The translations under genes and the position numbers were made by a program. The notes beneath the pieces were generated by a model. It saw only the letters and a list, made by a program, of their open reading frames with translations. It did not search any database and was not told where the DNA came from. Below are positions 60,201 to 62,259 of a DNA stretch of 64,000 nucleotides, piece after piece. Numbering within the stretch: position 1 is the stretch's first letter; every line of letters begins with the position of its first letter. The stretch is from Mesorhizobium liriopis (GTDB lineage Bacteria > Pseudomonadota > Alphaproteobacteria > Rhizobiales > Rhizobiaceae), in contig NZ_JAMXQS010000003.1 of NCBI RefSeq assembly GCF_024053505.1, positions 310,001-374,000 on the forward strand, in the 5' to 3' direction.

Positions 60201-62205
60201 CCGAACTGCGGGCGAGCAGATCCACACGTCCCGTCGCATCGATCGTCTTCGAGGCGCCCGATGTCGGGAGCGACGTCGCGGTGTCGGAGCCGACGAGCAC
60301 AGCCGTGGTCCGGCTGACATTCGTGCTGCCATTGGCGACCGGGAAAGCCACGGCGCTGTTCACGACCGGAAGGACTGTCGGCTTCTTGGTGGAGATCTGC
60401 TCGCTGACCGTGGTGTCATCGGTTGCGGCCATGCGCACGGCGGGGCCATTGGCTTCGATCACATCGGTTCCGGTTTGCGTGAGAACCGCGCCAGCCGCCA
60501 CATTCAGCTGCGTCAGATTGGTGACGGAAACCGCGACATTCGTGCCGTCGCCTGCATTGACGAGCGGTACCGCAAGCCCGCCGATGGTGACCGTTACATC
60601 CGCGTCGGTGGATGAGGCCAGATCGATGGTGCCGGTGCTGGTGATCGAGCCGGAAACGGAAAGCACCGCATGATCCACCAGCGTGACCGAAACGCTCTGG
60701 AGCTTATCGGCCGCCGACGCGGCAAGGCTGGACTCGTTCTTGACCACAGCCGACAGCTTCACCGTCTTTGCAGTGATCGTGCCGGCCATGACCACATCCG
60801 TGGTCGCGGTGGTGCTGGCAGCGGACGATGTCGTATTGCTATCAGTCAGCGTGATGGTGGACTTTGTGGCCGCGCTCGCGTCGAGCGTCACTTCGGTGCC
60901 GGCGAGCGTCGCCCCGCTCTTGATCTCGATCTTGGAGGTGGCGGCAAGCGCTGCGGCAGAAGAATTGCTGTCGGCGAACGCACCGACGGCGCCGGCCTTG
61001 GCGGTGAAGGCGATCGTATCGGCCGTGATCATGGACCCGGCGTTGACCGCAATAAATTCGGAGTCGACCTTCAGCGCGTGGGAGCCGAGGTCCAATATGC
61101 CGTTGAAATCGACGCTGTCGCTACCGCCCCCGCCATCGACGACCACATCGAACGCCAACGTGCCGGGAAGCGAAGCAACGCTGAACGTGTCGTTGCCAGA
61201 GCCAAACACCAATGCCAGCTTTGAGGTGGGCGCATTGAAGTAAAGCGTTTCGAACGTGCTCGACCCGGACGATGCGATCGGCGCGATCATATAGGTATAG
61301 CCGGGCAGTCCTCCGTCAGAGAGGCGCAGACCGGCCGAGATATTGCCGGACACGCCAGGCATTTTGGTAAAATCGATAGAAACGACACCGTTGCCGTCAG
61401 ATGACACCCCGACGGGCTCCAGACCCGCAAATGCGTAGGCCTGATCGCCGATGATCACGTCACCGCTGTCGCGGCCGGTCGGACGGTATGTGAGATTGCC
61501 CTTCACATCGTCGGCGAAGACCAGAACGTCGTAGCCACCCGCTCCACCGTCCATCACGCCATCGAGCGCGCCGCCCTTTGCGACCTTGAACGTGTCCTTG
61601 TTGTCGGCACCGCCGACCAGATTTTCGACGCCCTGGAAACTCGCGGAAAAATTCTTCGCGGAAAGTGCACCTTTATTTTCGCCGGACAGGAACCAATCGG
61701 TAGCTCCCGCATTTTCGACCGCAAGTGTGTCCTGCCCGCCTTTACCATCGAAAGAGAAATCAGGAACAGAGAACGCCCCGAAGGACGTTTTGTCGAAGGT
61801 CAGGTGGTCATCCCCCTCGCTGCCCTGGACCGAGATGGCCTTGATGTTCGAAAGGTCCCCGAATGCGAGCAGCTTATTGTCATCTGCGCGGTCGCGGATT
61901 TCTACGCGCTGGATGGTGACGGTTCGCTCATCGGTTTTCTCGACGTGATCGACGAGCTGGACAAGAATGTCGTGATGGCTTGCAGTTTCCTGCATGTCCT
62001 GCAGGCTGACCGACAGCACATCCGCATTGAGCAACAGCCGTGGCTCGAGCGGATCGAAAAGGAGGCGCTCACGGTTGTGGCGCTTGGCTGCCGCAGAGTG
62101 CAACAGCCGCGCCAGCCAGTTCTGACGCAGTGAAAGGCGCGAGGCCGCGACCTTGCGCCCCCGTGGACGGCCGGTGATGCCCTCGGACTTGAATGGGAAA
62201 GCCAT
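32635..62205 (-). CDS. giant LEPR-XLL / RTX repeat surface protein, 9,856 aa
   Basis: One uninterrupted frame, probably a cell-surface or secreted adhesin exported by a type I system. Approximate layout by residue: 1-50 basic leader with no Sec signal; 53-59 LEPRLLL motif of the LEPR-XLL domain; 60-630 start of the beta-rich region; 630-3070 composite repeats with aromatic and helix-like modules; 3070-4440 short Ala/Ser/Gly repeats; 4440-6600 haemagglutinin-like region with a helix-rich insertion; 6600-7385 RTX-like then Calx-beta-like segments; 7580-9670 RTX-like and RTX repeats; 9670-9856 C-terminal secretion region ending DDIRFV. I noticed no cysteine. The start at 62205 has AAGG about ten bases upstream, 54 bp after SapC. 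Binding activities are inferred; the RTX part should fold on calcium outside the cell. Confidence 0.93.
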   Translation of the reverse strand: MAFPFKSEGITGRPRGRKVAASRLSLRQNWLARLLHSAAAKRHNRERLLFDPLEPRLLLNADVLSVSLQDMQETASHHDILVQLVDHVEKTDERTVTIQRVEIRDRADDNKLLAFGDLSNIKAISVQGSEGDDHLTFDKTSFGAFSVPDFSFDGKGGQDTLAVENAGATDWFLSGENKGALSAKNFSASFQGVENLVGGADNKDTFKVAKGGALDGVMDGGAGGYDVLVFADDVKGNLTYRPTGRDSGDVIIGDQAYAFAGLEPVGVSSDGNGVVSIDFTKMPGVSGNISAGLRLSDGGLPGYTYMIAPIASSGSSTFETLYFNAPTSKLALVFGSGNDTFSVASLPGTLAFDVVVDGGGGSDSVDFNGILDLGSHALKVDSEFIAVNAGSMITADTIAFTAKAGAVGAFADSNSSAAALAATSKIEIKSGATLAGTEVTLDASAATKSTITLTDSNTTSSAASTTATTDVVMAGTITAKTVKLSAVVKNESSLAASAADKLQSVSVTLVDHAVLSVSGSITSTGTIDLASSTDADVTVTIGGLAVPLVNAGDGTNVAVSVTNLTQLNVAAGAVLTQTGTDVIEANGPAVRMAATDDTTVSEQISTKKPTVLPVVNSAVAFPVANGSTNVSRTTAVLVGSDTATSLPTSGASKTIDATGRVDLLARSSGAIGTAIDADAVDQASNTADERTTVTVSGVSLSASGLRLSAQSDTDTSASAHQAKNTINGTTTARFSYSRISAGAAGLQIEASDTSTVIADGKAISINATRFPVLPAVSFDRSSAVNLVGKDVSASVENSSVTAAGDVVVKAVNDMKVVADAKTSLVTASGGTPGISLPSFSFGGTLAFNQVVSAVSAKVGDSTITVSGAASDLSVFAGDTSITDAVAEAGAESTGPGANTASGAIAVNLVGYRTATSIATELKALVDQLLGTSFASTPRSDTVASISNSTVNVAGTLALVAVGQSVINANVSNISRSDSKSIGSNSARSIGAVVGSNTVARATRAFIDNSGAPTATVKSTGTATVSARDESAIFSNAKLVTSSVSTTDGLSRLANKLLDRVLNSDFSATQGTTSIAFGNTVALKPDYDTALSIFELTSAKPVSVKTGDIVEVSRGYPSARGAIGALYRYKGGAATLDLADQDYRNGSNWEEVKGNPGSIYRFMGEAGSRDLSAQDYTDKRFWQEVPQTQLLPEGFNFNAGGAMSVGMILVLNRVDGGAKATIDSTKIEAASFEVEANAAQTIIAQTDATAVAKGGTVFTATGQTALNGTLAINRVLGGAEAHVKDSAVTTLVGDVSVHAGNTATIEATNATALTTQDKALGAVVAVNSVGQPDSDILGTIKKLSAVGSFNDAVDALLDGGSGTGTPLATTAFIEKSDVNAAGGITIDAQSQATIISKVNNDATSASVDAMQSGMSVGVIIASNDINAATDAHLDNLGAGTGTDIDAGKAVTVSSTDRSVIQSETGMLSSVDTNDDPKGALIDKYANLLAGGYDYTSSSGTKTVKYGDRVWAGAQGAEGHVYKYMGPADGTSVNLSNLAQFDNRDLWKLVDAQSVVDTDIAGWVLDQIVSVVGVDTPSAITGNFVFNDVQNKVSASIKNATVDAAGDVAVSASAEAAITAREDNNIDNKDGKSVIVATNHVLGGADASITNSAVTTTASGDVNVSAETAGSIQAIALTKSSGNSSAYIIALNSIGWESGNIFLETVDAIAGDSLFGTKTPFKASATVDNSTINAAGSIGVSADATTEIRSTLGQDTVVEDAQTAVLQATFGTSGASAGIFIGSNKIAGGASASVKNASRLTAGGAVRVDANDDATIVAESKLVQSVSVSNTASNWISSAEESIADSYRFTTQSGSQAVKTGDRVRIGAAYNKGGVPGEVYEYTGNGATLDLSGTDYAAGSWKRVVVDETSLVTKIGNLTSSGARASAILLMLNDVQSGADASVAGGTILAKAGDVAITAEESAAIVAYAETNLKVDGGSGVASNILPFSGAATKTGGKQIVTNRVLGGAKASATNTDITTQGTGALGNVLVSATNSAQIDARLRSSLSGGEGNSTIVLAYNSIGWTSSNVLFNAIDTLIGGELIGSTPDASSQTLATITNSKIKAAGNIGVEAENTGTVNATISNAAVSEKSALFYAKSGGSNIILSSNRVSGLAKAEIDNSSAAVGTKIEAGKGISVLSSDTARINANTKIVSSAATTVDGGLSVIGKTIDANADIDFTTTPDSGATTKTRDLKFGDLVRIGDEYKSYDYTNIPATPGAMKTQLLRTGDRVLVGDVVYRYVGGDKKTVDLAGEQYIDTSKWVKMAGQTYQYMGSAAEQVDIANADYGNLGFWKLVPETQVNPLGTNLSLAKASAKGIVITVNDVRGGAETLVKNAVLSAGAPVKVKASEDAGITANVDIDIEVDGTSIWGKLPFPLSSKFAGSSGMAATVASNLVQGHAKAAVSDSALTTTGGAIEIAATNSASIASSLEANASSAAGAKVFTIAFNTVNWTAENVLYKALDTLIGSSELQQQPAADVPMAEASVSNSSLNASGAISVTADDTASITSKVGNEATANSRALYKAEASLMGAVITSNLVNGGAKAEITSTAATKPAANAGGALTVAANEKAAIAAETTLKQIADVRSDMGASLLVEYLAAQLDEYQFTTNSGSRLVTPFQNVRLADGYAKGGTVGRLYQYVGLAADTLDLGNQNYADTSKWRLVDVTATDATKYLPSLNVPGTSASAKGGIFVRNDVRGSASASIDGIDVDAAGTVKVSADLSANIDATIDAVAVATGGSAFEKEGEKSKSLAVNAIIATNSILSSANAKIADSTVNTTAGGNVEVSAHNGSAINATISSDVQSQATAAGITLAFNTVGIKPQNFLYNTVDALFGVLKSDQQPVAVSASISNSTVDAAGLVKVSALAETAIDADIKGAAVSLSMQGAKSVGAIIALNRIASQVGATIDGSSKVTAGTGLTVSGLNLSTIDATVAATAVVVSADISENKPDETKSSTSLSIGVSTARNVVDTDVVAKVENSTVEAKNGDVSVQAANATDTRHSGINSSAAATGVLLAASVKKGNGISGSGALAVNTVLGSVDAHILNGSATASGDILVNAKNGTKIDSEVTAVAVSANVSPDGSKAVAVGASLAFNFIGWRASSLSAAELDPKTRERSADGKEKGGVKASTSGTRLKAGDAIVVSATSDAKINTKVAAISAAMGAAGADGLSVAAAGIYADNKIAYDVAAEIKNAPDALDGTGKVTEKGVTAGAGGVSVTASDKSEISAETLAASLGASFAAEGAKSGAIGVSVSRNSIDTTISSSLSGSNVATTGDIKVTSARTATITSKAIAAAVSAAIGGDKGFSLSGGGVFAQNQILGDITAEVNGDTLGASDEKVGDVTVSASDSAAITAQVIGVSGSLAFGGKTGAAVALGISMAWNAIGSATDRSTVSAKLTSAKIYSSKAVTVKAEAGATIEATVAAGAVAIGAGGNNGFSFSGAGVETENDIVRDVSATITGGSIDAARVAVDAKDTSTLTVTAAAASVAAAFSGSTSVSAAVGLSLAFNKIDANVTASVTDASLVTVGGGTEPGIAIRALRSATIDATAVAASVAVAIGGSNGISVGLGGATAKNDIAGDVDAHIENGSAHASNNLKGIVVSANETSIADAFVGVLNASLAGAGSNAVAAAIGVSVVLNKAAGEVKAYSRGAALTSSGSVDISASNTSNLKAQVYAGSASAALAGSGSLALAGAGASANNEVDVDTAAFIENGSVSAGPGKVKISAADKSTLTADVGTAALGLALAGDLSAGLTVGVSLAENKVDNSVSAYVSGVSSLLASSLDVTAARESSISAQAVAAALAVSGSGTVAISAAGAGAKADNTVTGDTLAYISGSTVGKDDGKVGDIKVSATDTSTISALIAAVSATAAFSGTVGGAASVGVSLAYNDVGNGSGDRNKVSAYVKGSTLKSSGTLAIGATNSASITAEVVAGTVAIAGAGTVAVGLSGSGVETKNNIHVETSAYVGETGTTTNVTAGRLTVGAQDTSAITATAAAASVAGAVGYISVSAAVSVTLAENTIGNSVSARVDNATLTVDDGNAANGNDDVAVSAINASTVNATAASASLSVAIGLGGALAGGGVEVTNTVANTIEAKVSGSTLSVGDDITVSASDVSSAKAGVDNASVALGLVSLAAGGSVVESKVANTVKATLSGTVSKADAVSITANATGEAKAAALGFNAGTAAVGVSKSTATVDNTVSALVGGSITVGSLSVSATQGLPNSGIAADASATGGAGGLIGVDATITRAENKSDVTSSVGANAVLDITGAVSVAAVNNTRQKAESVSIAAGLIAVGITKANAESTTTSAALIGAGAKVTAGSLSVTADGSDNNFATTTAGAGGVLAGASAEAKTVTNSTTDASIGVGAAIDLSKRGSGTFDMSAEHIATVNTQILTGAVGAISGAGAVGRNDVNSAVTTTFGNASTVTARSIGGEAINRIRKPLLADGNINGATLGLASGAGVSSTTEIDFATKVVVNDNATLTVMGSSAAPGDLVLRSFNDFDAHDKVTFLAGGVLGAGVGATSDIHTKQDLARVEINDATLSSIGEITLSARGQGNVTTQVGVDTYGGIATVAIALASTIIRPVNQIAIGAGADLFSKGDMNLLAGLGADIVRDTYTIDARSDSFAGTPIPIDDIDAHGFLLQENSVTVAAGGVVRTGGDAKLYAERNGLAQVSAKGKAVNWLSKAADGIDSMLGSGGSEVFNGTSLARAVGIVTVDGTVQTGIGRHVSIDIVSVALNNDESLTVTYRLDGSQTLLSYRADKNLNPLAGSQDAPFYLALEGVSSALFGQLDDAKLKFERYSRDGSDELKTFYQNEIIRLQNALVADGLLEEQFSADGKTKVYVAVDLKVLTLVLDPIKAQAGVIDVRADQLAGTGKLDTPGNASVDINNASIASLRITGISIPTQNGGLFVNGSPITSEDTLTVKGNINELSAADDNAPISKLGDLAYLVPTVVEYKANFSTLVLGSVGAPASISIKNTFNDDGLPADTDYVFPGVTVSGLITNLGTGATVTIDTSATAGDILVTGEGIQAGGTPNLIAGGGNVTIGLEPGRIYNVGADPSAAWRDATTTNNDANGSDDVPNGASGVGMGNANTKGTVSGTANPALSSTPNISGSTIQIEAEYINVNGLIKAGDDNYTLTLGQDAIDEINQIKRDGKTGLVTLTTLKDNDFRVQFDTTENRIVVREMRSRGGSVTLTGKIYNTGTGEIQALGGYADINIVNNTSYDLMLKRLDVSQRGDGIITLNDTGKTGVDATHPYYQTIYKKDATGVKVFQGLTTLVDKVAVLPAGTASTVGADLNTYTPQQGTRYGWQVAKEITERETKVYGTSKWLGIDAFAADPKDVISSSKEVIDQPKLVDSSDYFYSSSSDNNAYSYTVKKTPSGDRVVYPSQSWTESTWYGKKTYYTRTVAEQGSRVVSTHSIEADHAINIRFIGDEASDVNVTSSAGGRILLQGSILSETGTTNLSSTAGIEQVTETASVGGKNIILTGGAYVGSSVQAIQTNLTDGKGGGLTATSSSGGVYVSEISGELSVVSVSAAKNVVLNAAGAITVNALATAGITTAHVRGASITLNAGGGIGSSEIRPLVIDSGNARGNVVNVLAKGNVFLSELSGDLRLESLATTGNAFIQIQSGNLVDANNVSERDDRAVEELRAGVWADLSLTGEAAQAKQQKAINTYTNLKQQEYQTYWNYRRSFGDGVAYNSGQKITLSAAEKKYYQDTYGAGAALAITTAEAARTAQYHSLHAQFLAHDAASVASYSASYKYVLTTAERDSLTKSIKVWSEEQLLNTFSAGLLKAVPDTTVDKEAANIDVKGNLVIRAQNGGVGTLSSEPIRIDLPLAKTGLTDEQKIALAAAERTDVVFLANVTTQVVSFGNSGGRGTVTLGSGSWDALGYKQGMLLFVDGNTSNATDTGKYFTIQNVSGKTVTLDKSIATEFARSVTIGQAVNNPAAQKATVDFAVIGGLGTMTLSSGTWNAKDFQAGMVVTIEDAAGAVTSHQIQSVSGSIITFTSAISITVAQGQAVTITPKVSTVLILQRQDVDLAVGGSIDVTASKHVFIGAEQDMKLVQVSAGGEVRIKGDGSIVNLGNANGATVVGKGIILEAGDGAIGTVTDAVTVELVGTTGLTARAMDGIWIDAPKGDLGLEAVYSRSGGINLSAKGSILDVLNTDTVKIKADQGSIVLGAREGSIGTAANAVEIDTAGNADETDGSGSSQPLKDPFTITAVAQNNVHLRETDGNMYLAAVTAKTGDVSLSSAGSLFDASPAPDADAVVVGNNITLYAAHGIGRKPGDELEINSGYSGKGSVTATTGLSNIYLVETDGSIDLRLVGAGVERGAGYIGAPSAAFLTALSGSIRNDRNDNNSNIAAGATYLFASGDIGADDAIAGNKRIISTVGWMETRSGGDTFIWNKGGLIIGGVVDNSYGMEAGGNLNVRTSSPITVTESEKAKSITKSAGQTNADDDHLIIKSGVSLISETFIKLNAGDDVRVEDDVKLEAGTDVEINAGAHVSVAKTAIVEADRSITVRGNWADGAFIPNATGSTVTLLGSFSAPSIAVGTGKGTDLIHLEFAGLSGNVSVKSGAGEDRVEVVKLPSLTTVRNGARDRVTIDGEGGSDRVDIQLTGTSDVFIDVNDTGAPNDGVDVLRIAGTMQDDTFLLRKNFVALLQKDAAGFKTSYERVNYGSSVNGRLVVESGAGNDSFFLDDNAAITTIDGGDGDDFFQIGQVFGSPRKDMADFISDIAKDDQFETVKTTVGYLSRGISLPTVIYGGDGKDTFNVYSNHAELRLEGEDGNDTFVVRAFALADGVHIKLNGGAGDDLIQYNINAPVDIDGGAGFDTVVALGSEKNDVFVITKDGVYGAGLTIFMSNAEALEVDGLEGDDTFYVLSTADNVVTTIIGGLGSDTFNIAGDVTKTVVSDDNRGDSGAVTHSVKSDDPRFKGMFVRGVDLTTQGANNASVSANKELRVTEGGTAVSYDLALPAKPLAGTIAVVTVSAAQASSSLSRKKGQTLLVSLSQNGTYSEALTISYDENNWNTPRTIWVKALDDTAEEGQQVVAISHSVVHLDQSGKPLAYDATKGTGEGKLDGFPIQNVLVTLLDDDKPEVLFTQTDGSTRVIEGNADKPAGQPDGYTVQLSRAPAAGEIVTIKLNPGNGLATSVSSIKFGAAEDLANNVFAWDDAQTVSVSSPADGKAENRFYAGIKHTVESSLANGVFAKAEADDIRVEVVDGDTAGVEVIETDGGTRVSQAGGKDSYQLVLTAKPTAQVAVEVTVDGQAKVSGTIPTANSLKDAVAGGLVSVDGRIYAVFDQNTWAQPITVSLEYDASGTTAPDGTRTFTAIEHDLSRIAGPLVIEGGVGKNSRGLTPAVVLPGESNPALQTLSSGDGVGDIDQLVVFADTAKAPLVGTLTADHISGLGMADDPLMVDFNDGTNTKQPVDRGITYTNMHVVEVLLGRADDTFTIEGTGTVMSAVKGSTQKVEENTLTVVHGGAGNDKLSVKSGKGPIVLFGDTSANGSRYSSVAETTLPDGTTIAAKPNGTAYAFGTDGDDELDASGATGIVVLDGGAGNDRLTGSSGQTGTSFLAGGAGDDRIFGGAGGRNWILGDSSFDVDYRNRTVSIDFDGVNRLGAAENAGNDIIAGGVADDVITGDYGTITQDGMTAGVLDMLRDRAVVRIESTNTVSGGNDDIDAGAGKNIVIGGAGSDKIVSLGGTDVVLGDNGMAEFLNGLPTVVRTTTAQYGARDTIISKAGRNILIGGSGSDVITVLGGSTADAGDVVLGDNGEIRFDALGRVISIASTDPEYFGNDEITTGGGDNIVIGGSGADTITSQGGKDTILGDNGRAIYQDAVLTLIESTFADHGPGVVDYDDLIVAGDGDKTIFGGNGADKITVGNGRNVILGDNGRAKFDENGVRVSIASIDAEFYGNDVIQTGNGDNVVIAGSGADQIATGNGDEVILGDNGTALFTKGLLTSIESTFVTLGGSLVYADTIKARNGNKVILGGNGADGIETGDGNSVVLGDNGKAVFDETGRRVSVASTDAAFYGNDVITTGVGDNIVVGGAGSDTITTRTGKDIILGDNGTALFMNGVLSEIRSTFADLAGATHDDVIETGDGAKVIFGGSGADTINAGNGNSVILGDNGKAVFLNGARVTIESTEAASYGDDVINTGAGNNVVIGGAGADSITTKTGTDVLLGDNGKASFTDGVLTRIESTFVSVGAGVIGYGDTILTGDGAKVIFGGNGADKINSGNGNSVILGDNGLALFDAQSVRVSIESTDPTFYGDDVIETGSGDNVVIAGSGADKVTTLTGADVILGDNGRATFTGGILTRIESTFASIAGPAYGDVILTGNGRKVIFGGNGADRITAGNGNNVILGDNGLALFDDNGVRVSVESTDPTFYGDDVIETGSGDNVVIAGSGNDSVSTLTGADVILGDNGRALFTGGVLTRIESTFASLGGIGYNDAIATGDGRKVVFGGNGSDQITAGNGDSVILGDNGLGIFDASGRRVSIQSTDLAYGGNDAITAKNGNHVLMGGSFDDAITAGDGNHVILGDSGRALYEAGILASVTSDWSVYDGADRIRAGNGRMAVIGGGAGDDIAIGDGNSVVFGDSAIVSFRSGIPVLALSLDTSLGGADTIVTGNGDNLVAGGAFGDRITTGNGSDMVFGDNARFELVVSGGEAILRRAFTINSFDGGDDVIVVNGGNDLVVGGTGNDWIAGGAGDDRLFGDHALFDLDLPENQRVISIFVGPADGGGNDVILGEGGNDIILGQQGNDALYGGDGDDDITGGHNVVGGADGDDTVEAGNGDDVVIGDNGLIARRLVGGTSWKDSAWLLNPAVPGKARSLFRDVVLFDHADGVGGNDTIYGGAGDDRIMGQRGNDFLSGDDGDDDIVGGLGSDMIYGGAGVDIALGDEGQIIRAFNPDGTALLNSDGAWHRDVVLEEVATAVSLVGLSSSNTVNRAGLASSLLNPEMLLLAGLTDAAGNKITTSSGAWNTQAIGVDLEPAYNDFIDGGAGNDVLFGQRGNDTLIGGDGDDVIFGDRASNATGFKTDLPQIVNAFRIIGQAAGLNLNLPLGGEIVVPGVNMLPAELINAMPQLDILPSAGGMVGEWASKTALGRTDGTRLSVMASAVPDITRVRDQLFGNDWIHGGAGSDTVFGDDGRFVSVTETGLAAIDREVAGLSVSLRNLMTDFASLGFAANAQGLPGASGTVSFGHDTIIGGEGDDTLFGDTGLVVVPATQVTLPASNAQGAALALHNWLMDMQYAVTDLSYTAHAAGEQLVSEFGLRTNPKNAVFKPGAKGGMRGSTNTIIIGNDVIYGEGGSDLIVGDLGVMMLPIAMGSGQPMGTSFSAGELASINWSLEQQDAWRRADIANHVARDHRVDLGVNRTGDWLFGNGLGYRVNIGNDAIYGGDGADVLIGDLGLIQQPMLLQGWGSGNAKPLADGLQWAFFTTVDRLFAGNMSSGQANAYAWGVQSVVAGRNDWSSNGSVNSWLLNAKDKRTKQNFGADFITLSSDAIYGGAGNDLMFGDGAVVVPVIDGQGNAGTLGKVRVLPIAETGATLTATLRYVHNFGAYGVLHDVMGTLVNKKAVYRIDGDQMWGEEGDDILYGQLGDDSLWGGNGNDQLSGANGSDFVSGGAGTNIFAFDRKRDKQDAGDKKLKARSIVRQTLDASADSHVLARDWVNPVLRDLGASSYASAALLNPLGLNAVRFGAAQASGTPQMVAPAGDLRKLAKVPYLARYDEGWLGMAPAPRWSLQKATGAPIFGLAMATNSPSDVISAIRGGNIVVQSGYASRKSVDDGLMLFDFETGALAARKPVEDDIRFV
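33200..35900 (-). repeat. classical RTX calcium-binding repeats of the giant protein
   Basis: Blocks of GGxGxDxxx nonapeptides such as GGAGDDRLFGD, GGDGDDDITGG, GGAGNDVLFGQRGNDTLIGG and GGNGNDQLSGANGSDFVSGG, interrupted by longer non-repeat loops with Trp-containing segments. The repeats should form calcium-loaded parallel beta-rolls after secretion. They lie toward the C-terminus as in other type I substrates. Confidence 0.9.
36400..38950 (-). repeat. array of ~118-residue two-part RTX-like repeats
   Basis: At least seven units spaced 354-360 bp apart (phase points near 36547, 36901, 37258, 37615, 37969, 38323 and 38681). Each unit has half A (RVSIESTDPTFYGDDVIETG, GDNVVIAGSGAD, DVILGDNGRA) and half B (LTRIESTFAS, GDGRKVIFGGNGAD, NSVILGDNGLALFD), about 59 residues each. 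The nonapeptides are Asn-rich variants of GGxGxD. Units at 36.6-37.3 kb are nearly identical, which points to recent duplication or homogenisation. Confidence 0.85.
40050..41215 (-). other. Calx-beta-like segments in the giant protein
   Basis: About 390 residues containing at least three repeats with the Calx-beta pattern: VTEGGTAVSYDLAL with VKALDDTAEEGQQVVAISHSV and VTLLDDDKPEVLFTQ; RVIEGNADKPAGQPDGYTVQLSRAP; and VEVIETDGGTRVSQAGGKDSYQLVL. Such domains bind calcium and often precede RTX blocks in large adhesins. The assignment is from pattern only. Confidence 0.55.
44698..45140 (-). other. helix-rich insertion in the giant protein
   Basis: About 148 residues, unlike their beta-rich surroundings, are rich in Ala, Glu, Lys, Gln and Tyr: EAAQAKQQKAINTYTNLKQQ, LSAAEKKYYQDTYGAG, TTAEAARTAQYHSLHAQFL and LTTAERDSLTKSIKVWSEEQ. 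They are predicted helical or coiled-coil by eye. The segment sits between haemagglutinin-like beta repeats and may form a stalk side-domain or an oligomerisation element. Confidence 0.6.
48900..53000 (-). repeat. short Ala/Ser/Gly beta repeats of the giant protein
   Basis: About 1,370 residues of units roughly 65-75 residues long that alternate two flavours, one with SLAFNKI-type and one with GAxAxNDI-type centres, each followed by a VxAxIxxGSVxA strand and a VxVxAxDxSxI strand. They are extremely rich in Ala, Ser, Gly, Val and Thr, as expected for an extended beta-solenoid or stacked fold. They carry no aromatic module. Confidence 0.7.
53515..59510 (-). repeat. composite 1.1-1.3 kb repeats of the giant protein
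   Basis: The segment is built from about six long repeats. Each carries an NxxGWxxxN-type motif followed by an amphipathic, helix-like stretch ending in DxLxG: ALNSIGWESGNIFLETVDAI, AYNSIGWTSSNVLFNAIDTL and AFNTVNWTAENVLYKALDTL are examples. Copies are near 59450, 58160, 57090, 55970, 54690 and 53590, with a decayed seventh (AFNFIGWRASSL) near 52800. Beta-strand repeats (A-V-NSTV-AAG-V-V-A) and the aromatic module fill the rest. Intervals are 1.07-1.3 kb. Confidence 0.75.
54091..58890 (-). repeat. seven copies of an aromatic YxYxG-DL-Y-W module in the giant protein
   Basis: Five loci carry a ~30-residue motif: 58654-58890 (two copies), 57559-57693, 56497-56631, 55201-55503 (two copies) and 54091-54237. 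The shared pattern is GDxV, then YxYxG, then DL, then YxD, then WxxV; examples are YRYVGGDKKTVDL, YQYVGLAADTLDL and SKWRLV. Tyr, Trp and Gly positions persist while the rest varies, so they are constrained. The module interrupts an otherwise Ala/Ser/Thr-rich beta region. Spacing of GD, Y, G and W loosely recalls small carbohydrate-binding modules such as CBM5/12; that link is inference only. Confidence 0.75.
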
Positions 62206-62259
62206 TGCCGTGCCGCCTTCGCTGATGCGCCGCTGGTATGGTTTGGTCTGGTGGAAAAA

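Noticed and set aside
32635-62205. Possibility that the giant gene is several genes or a decayed pseudogene
   Set aside because: No stop codon or frame change occurs across 9,857 codons, repeat phase is kept throughout, and coherent N-terminal and C-terminal signatures are present.
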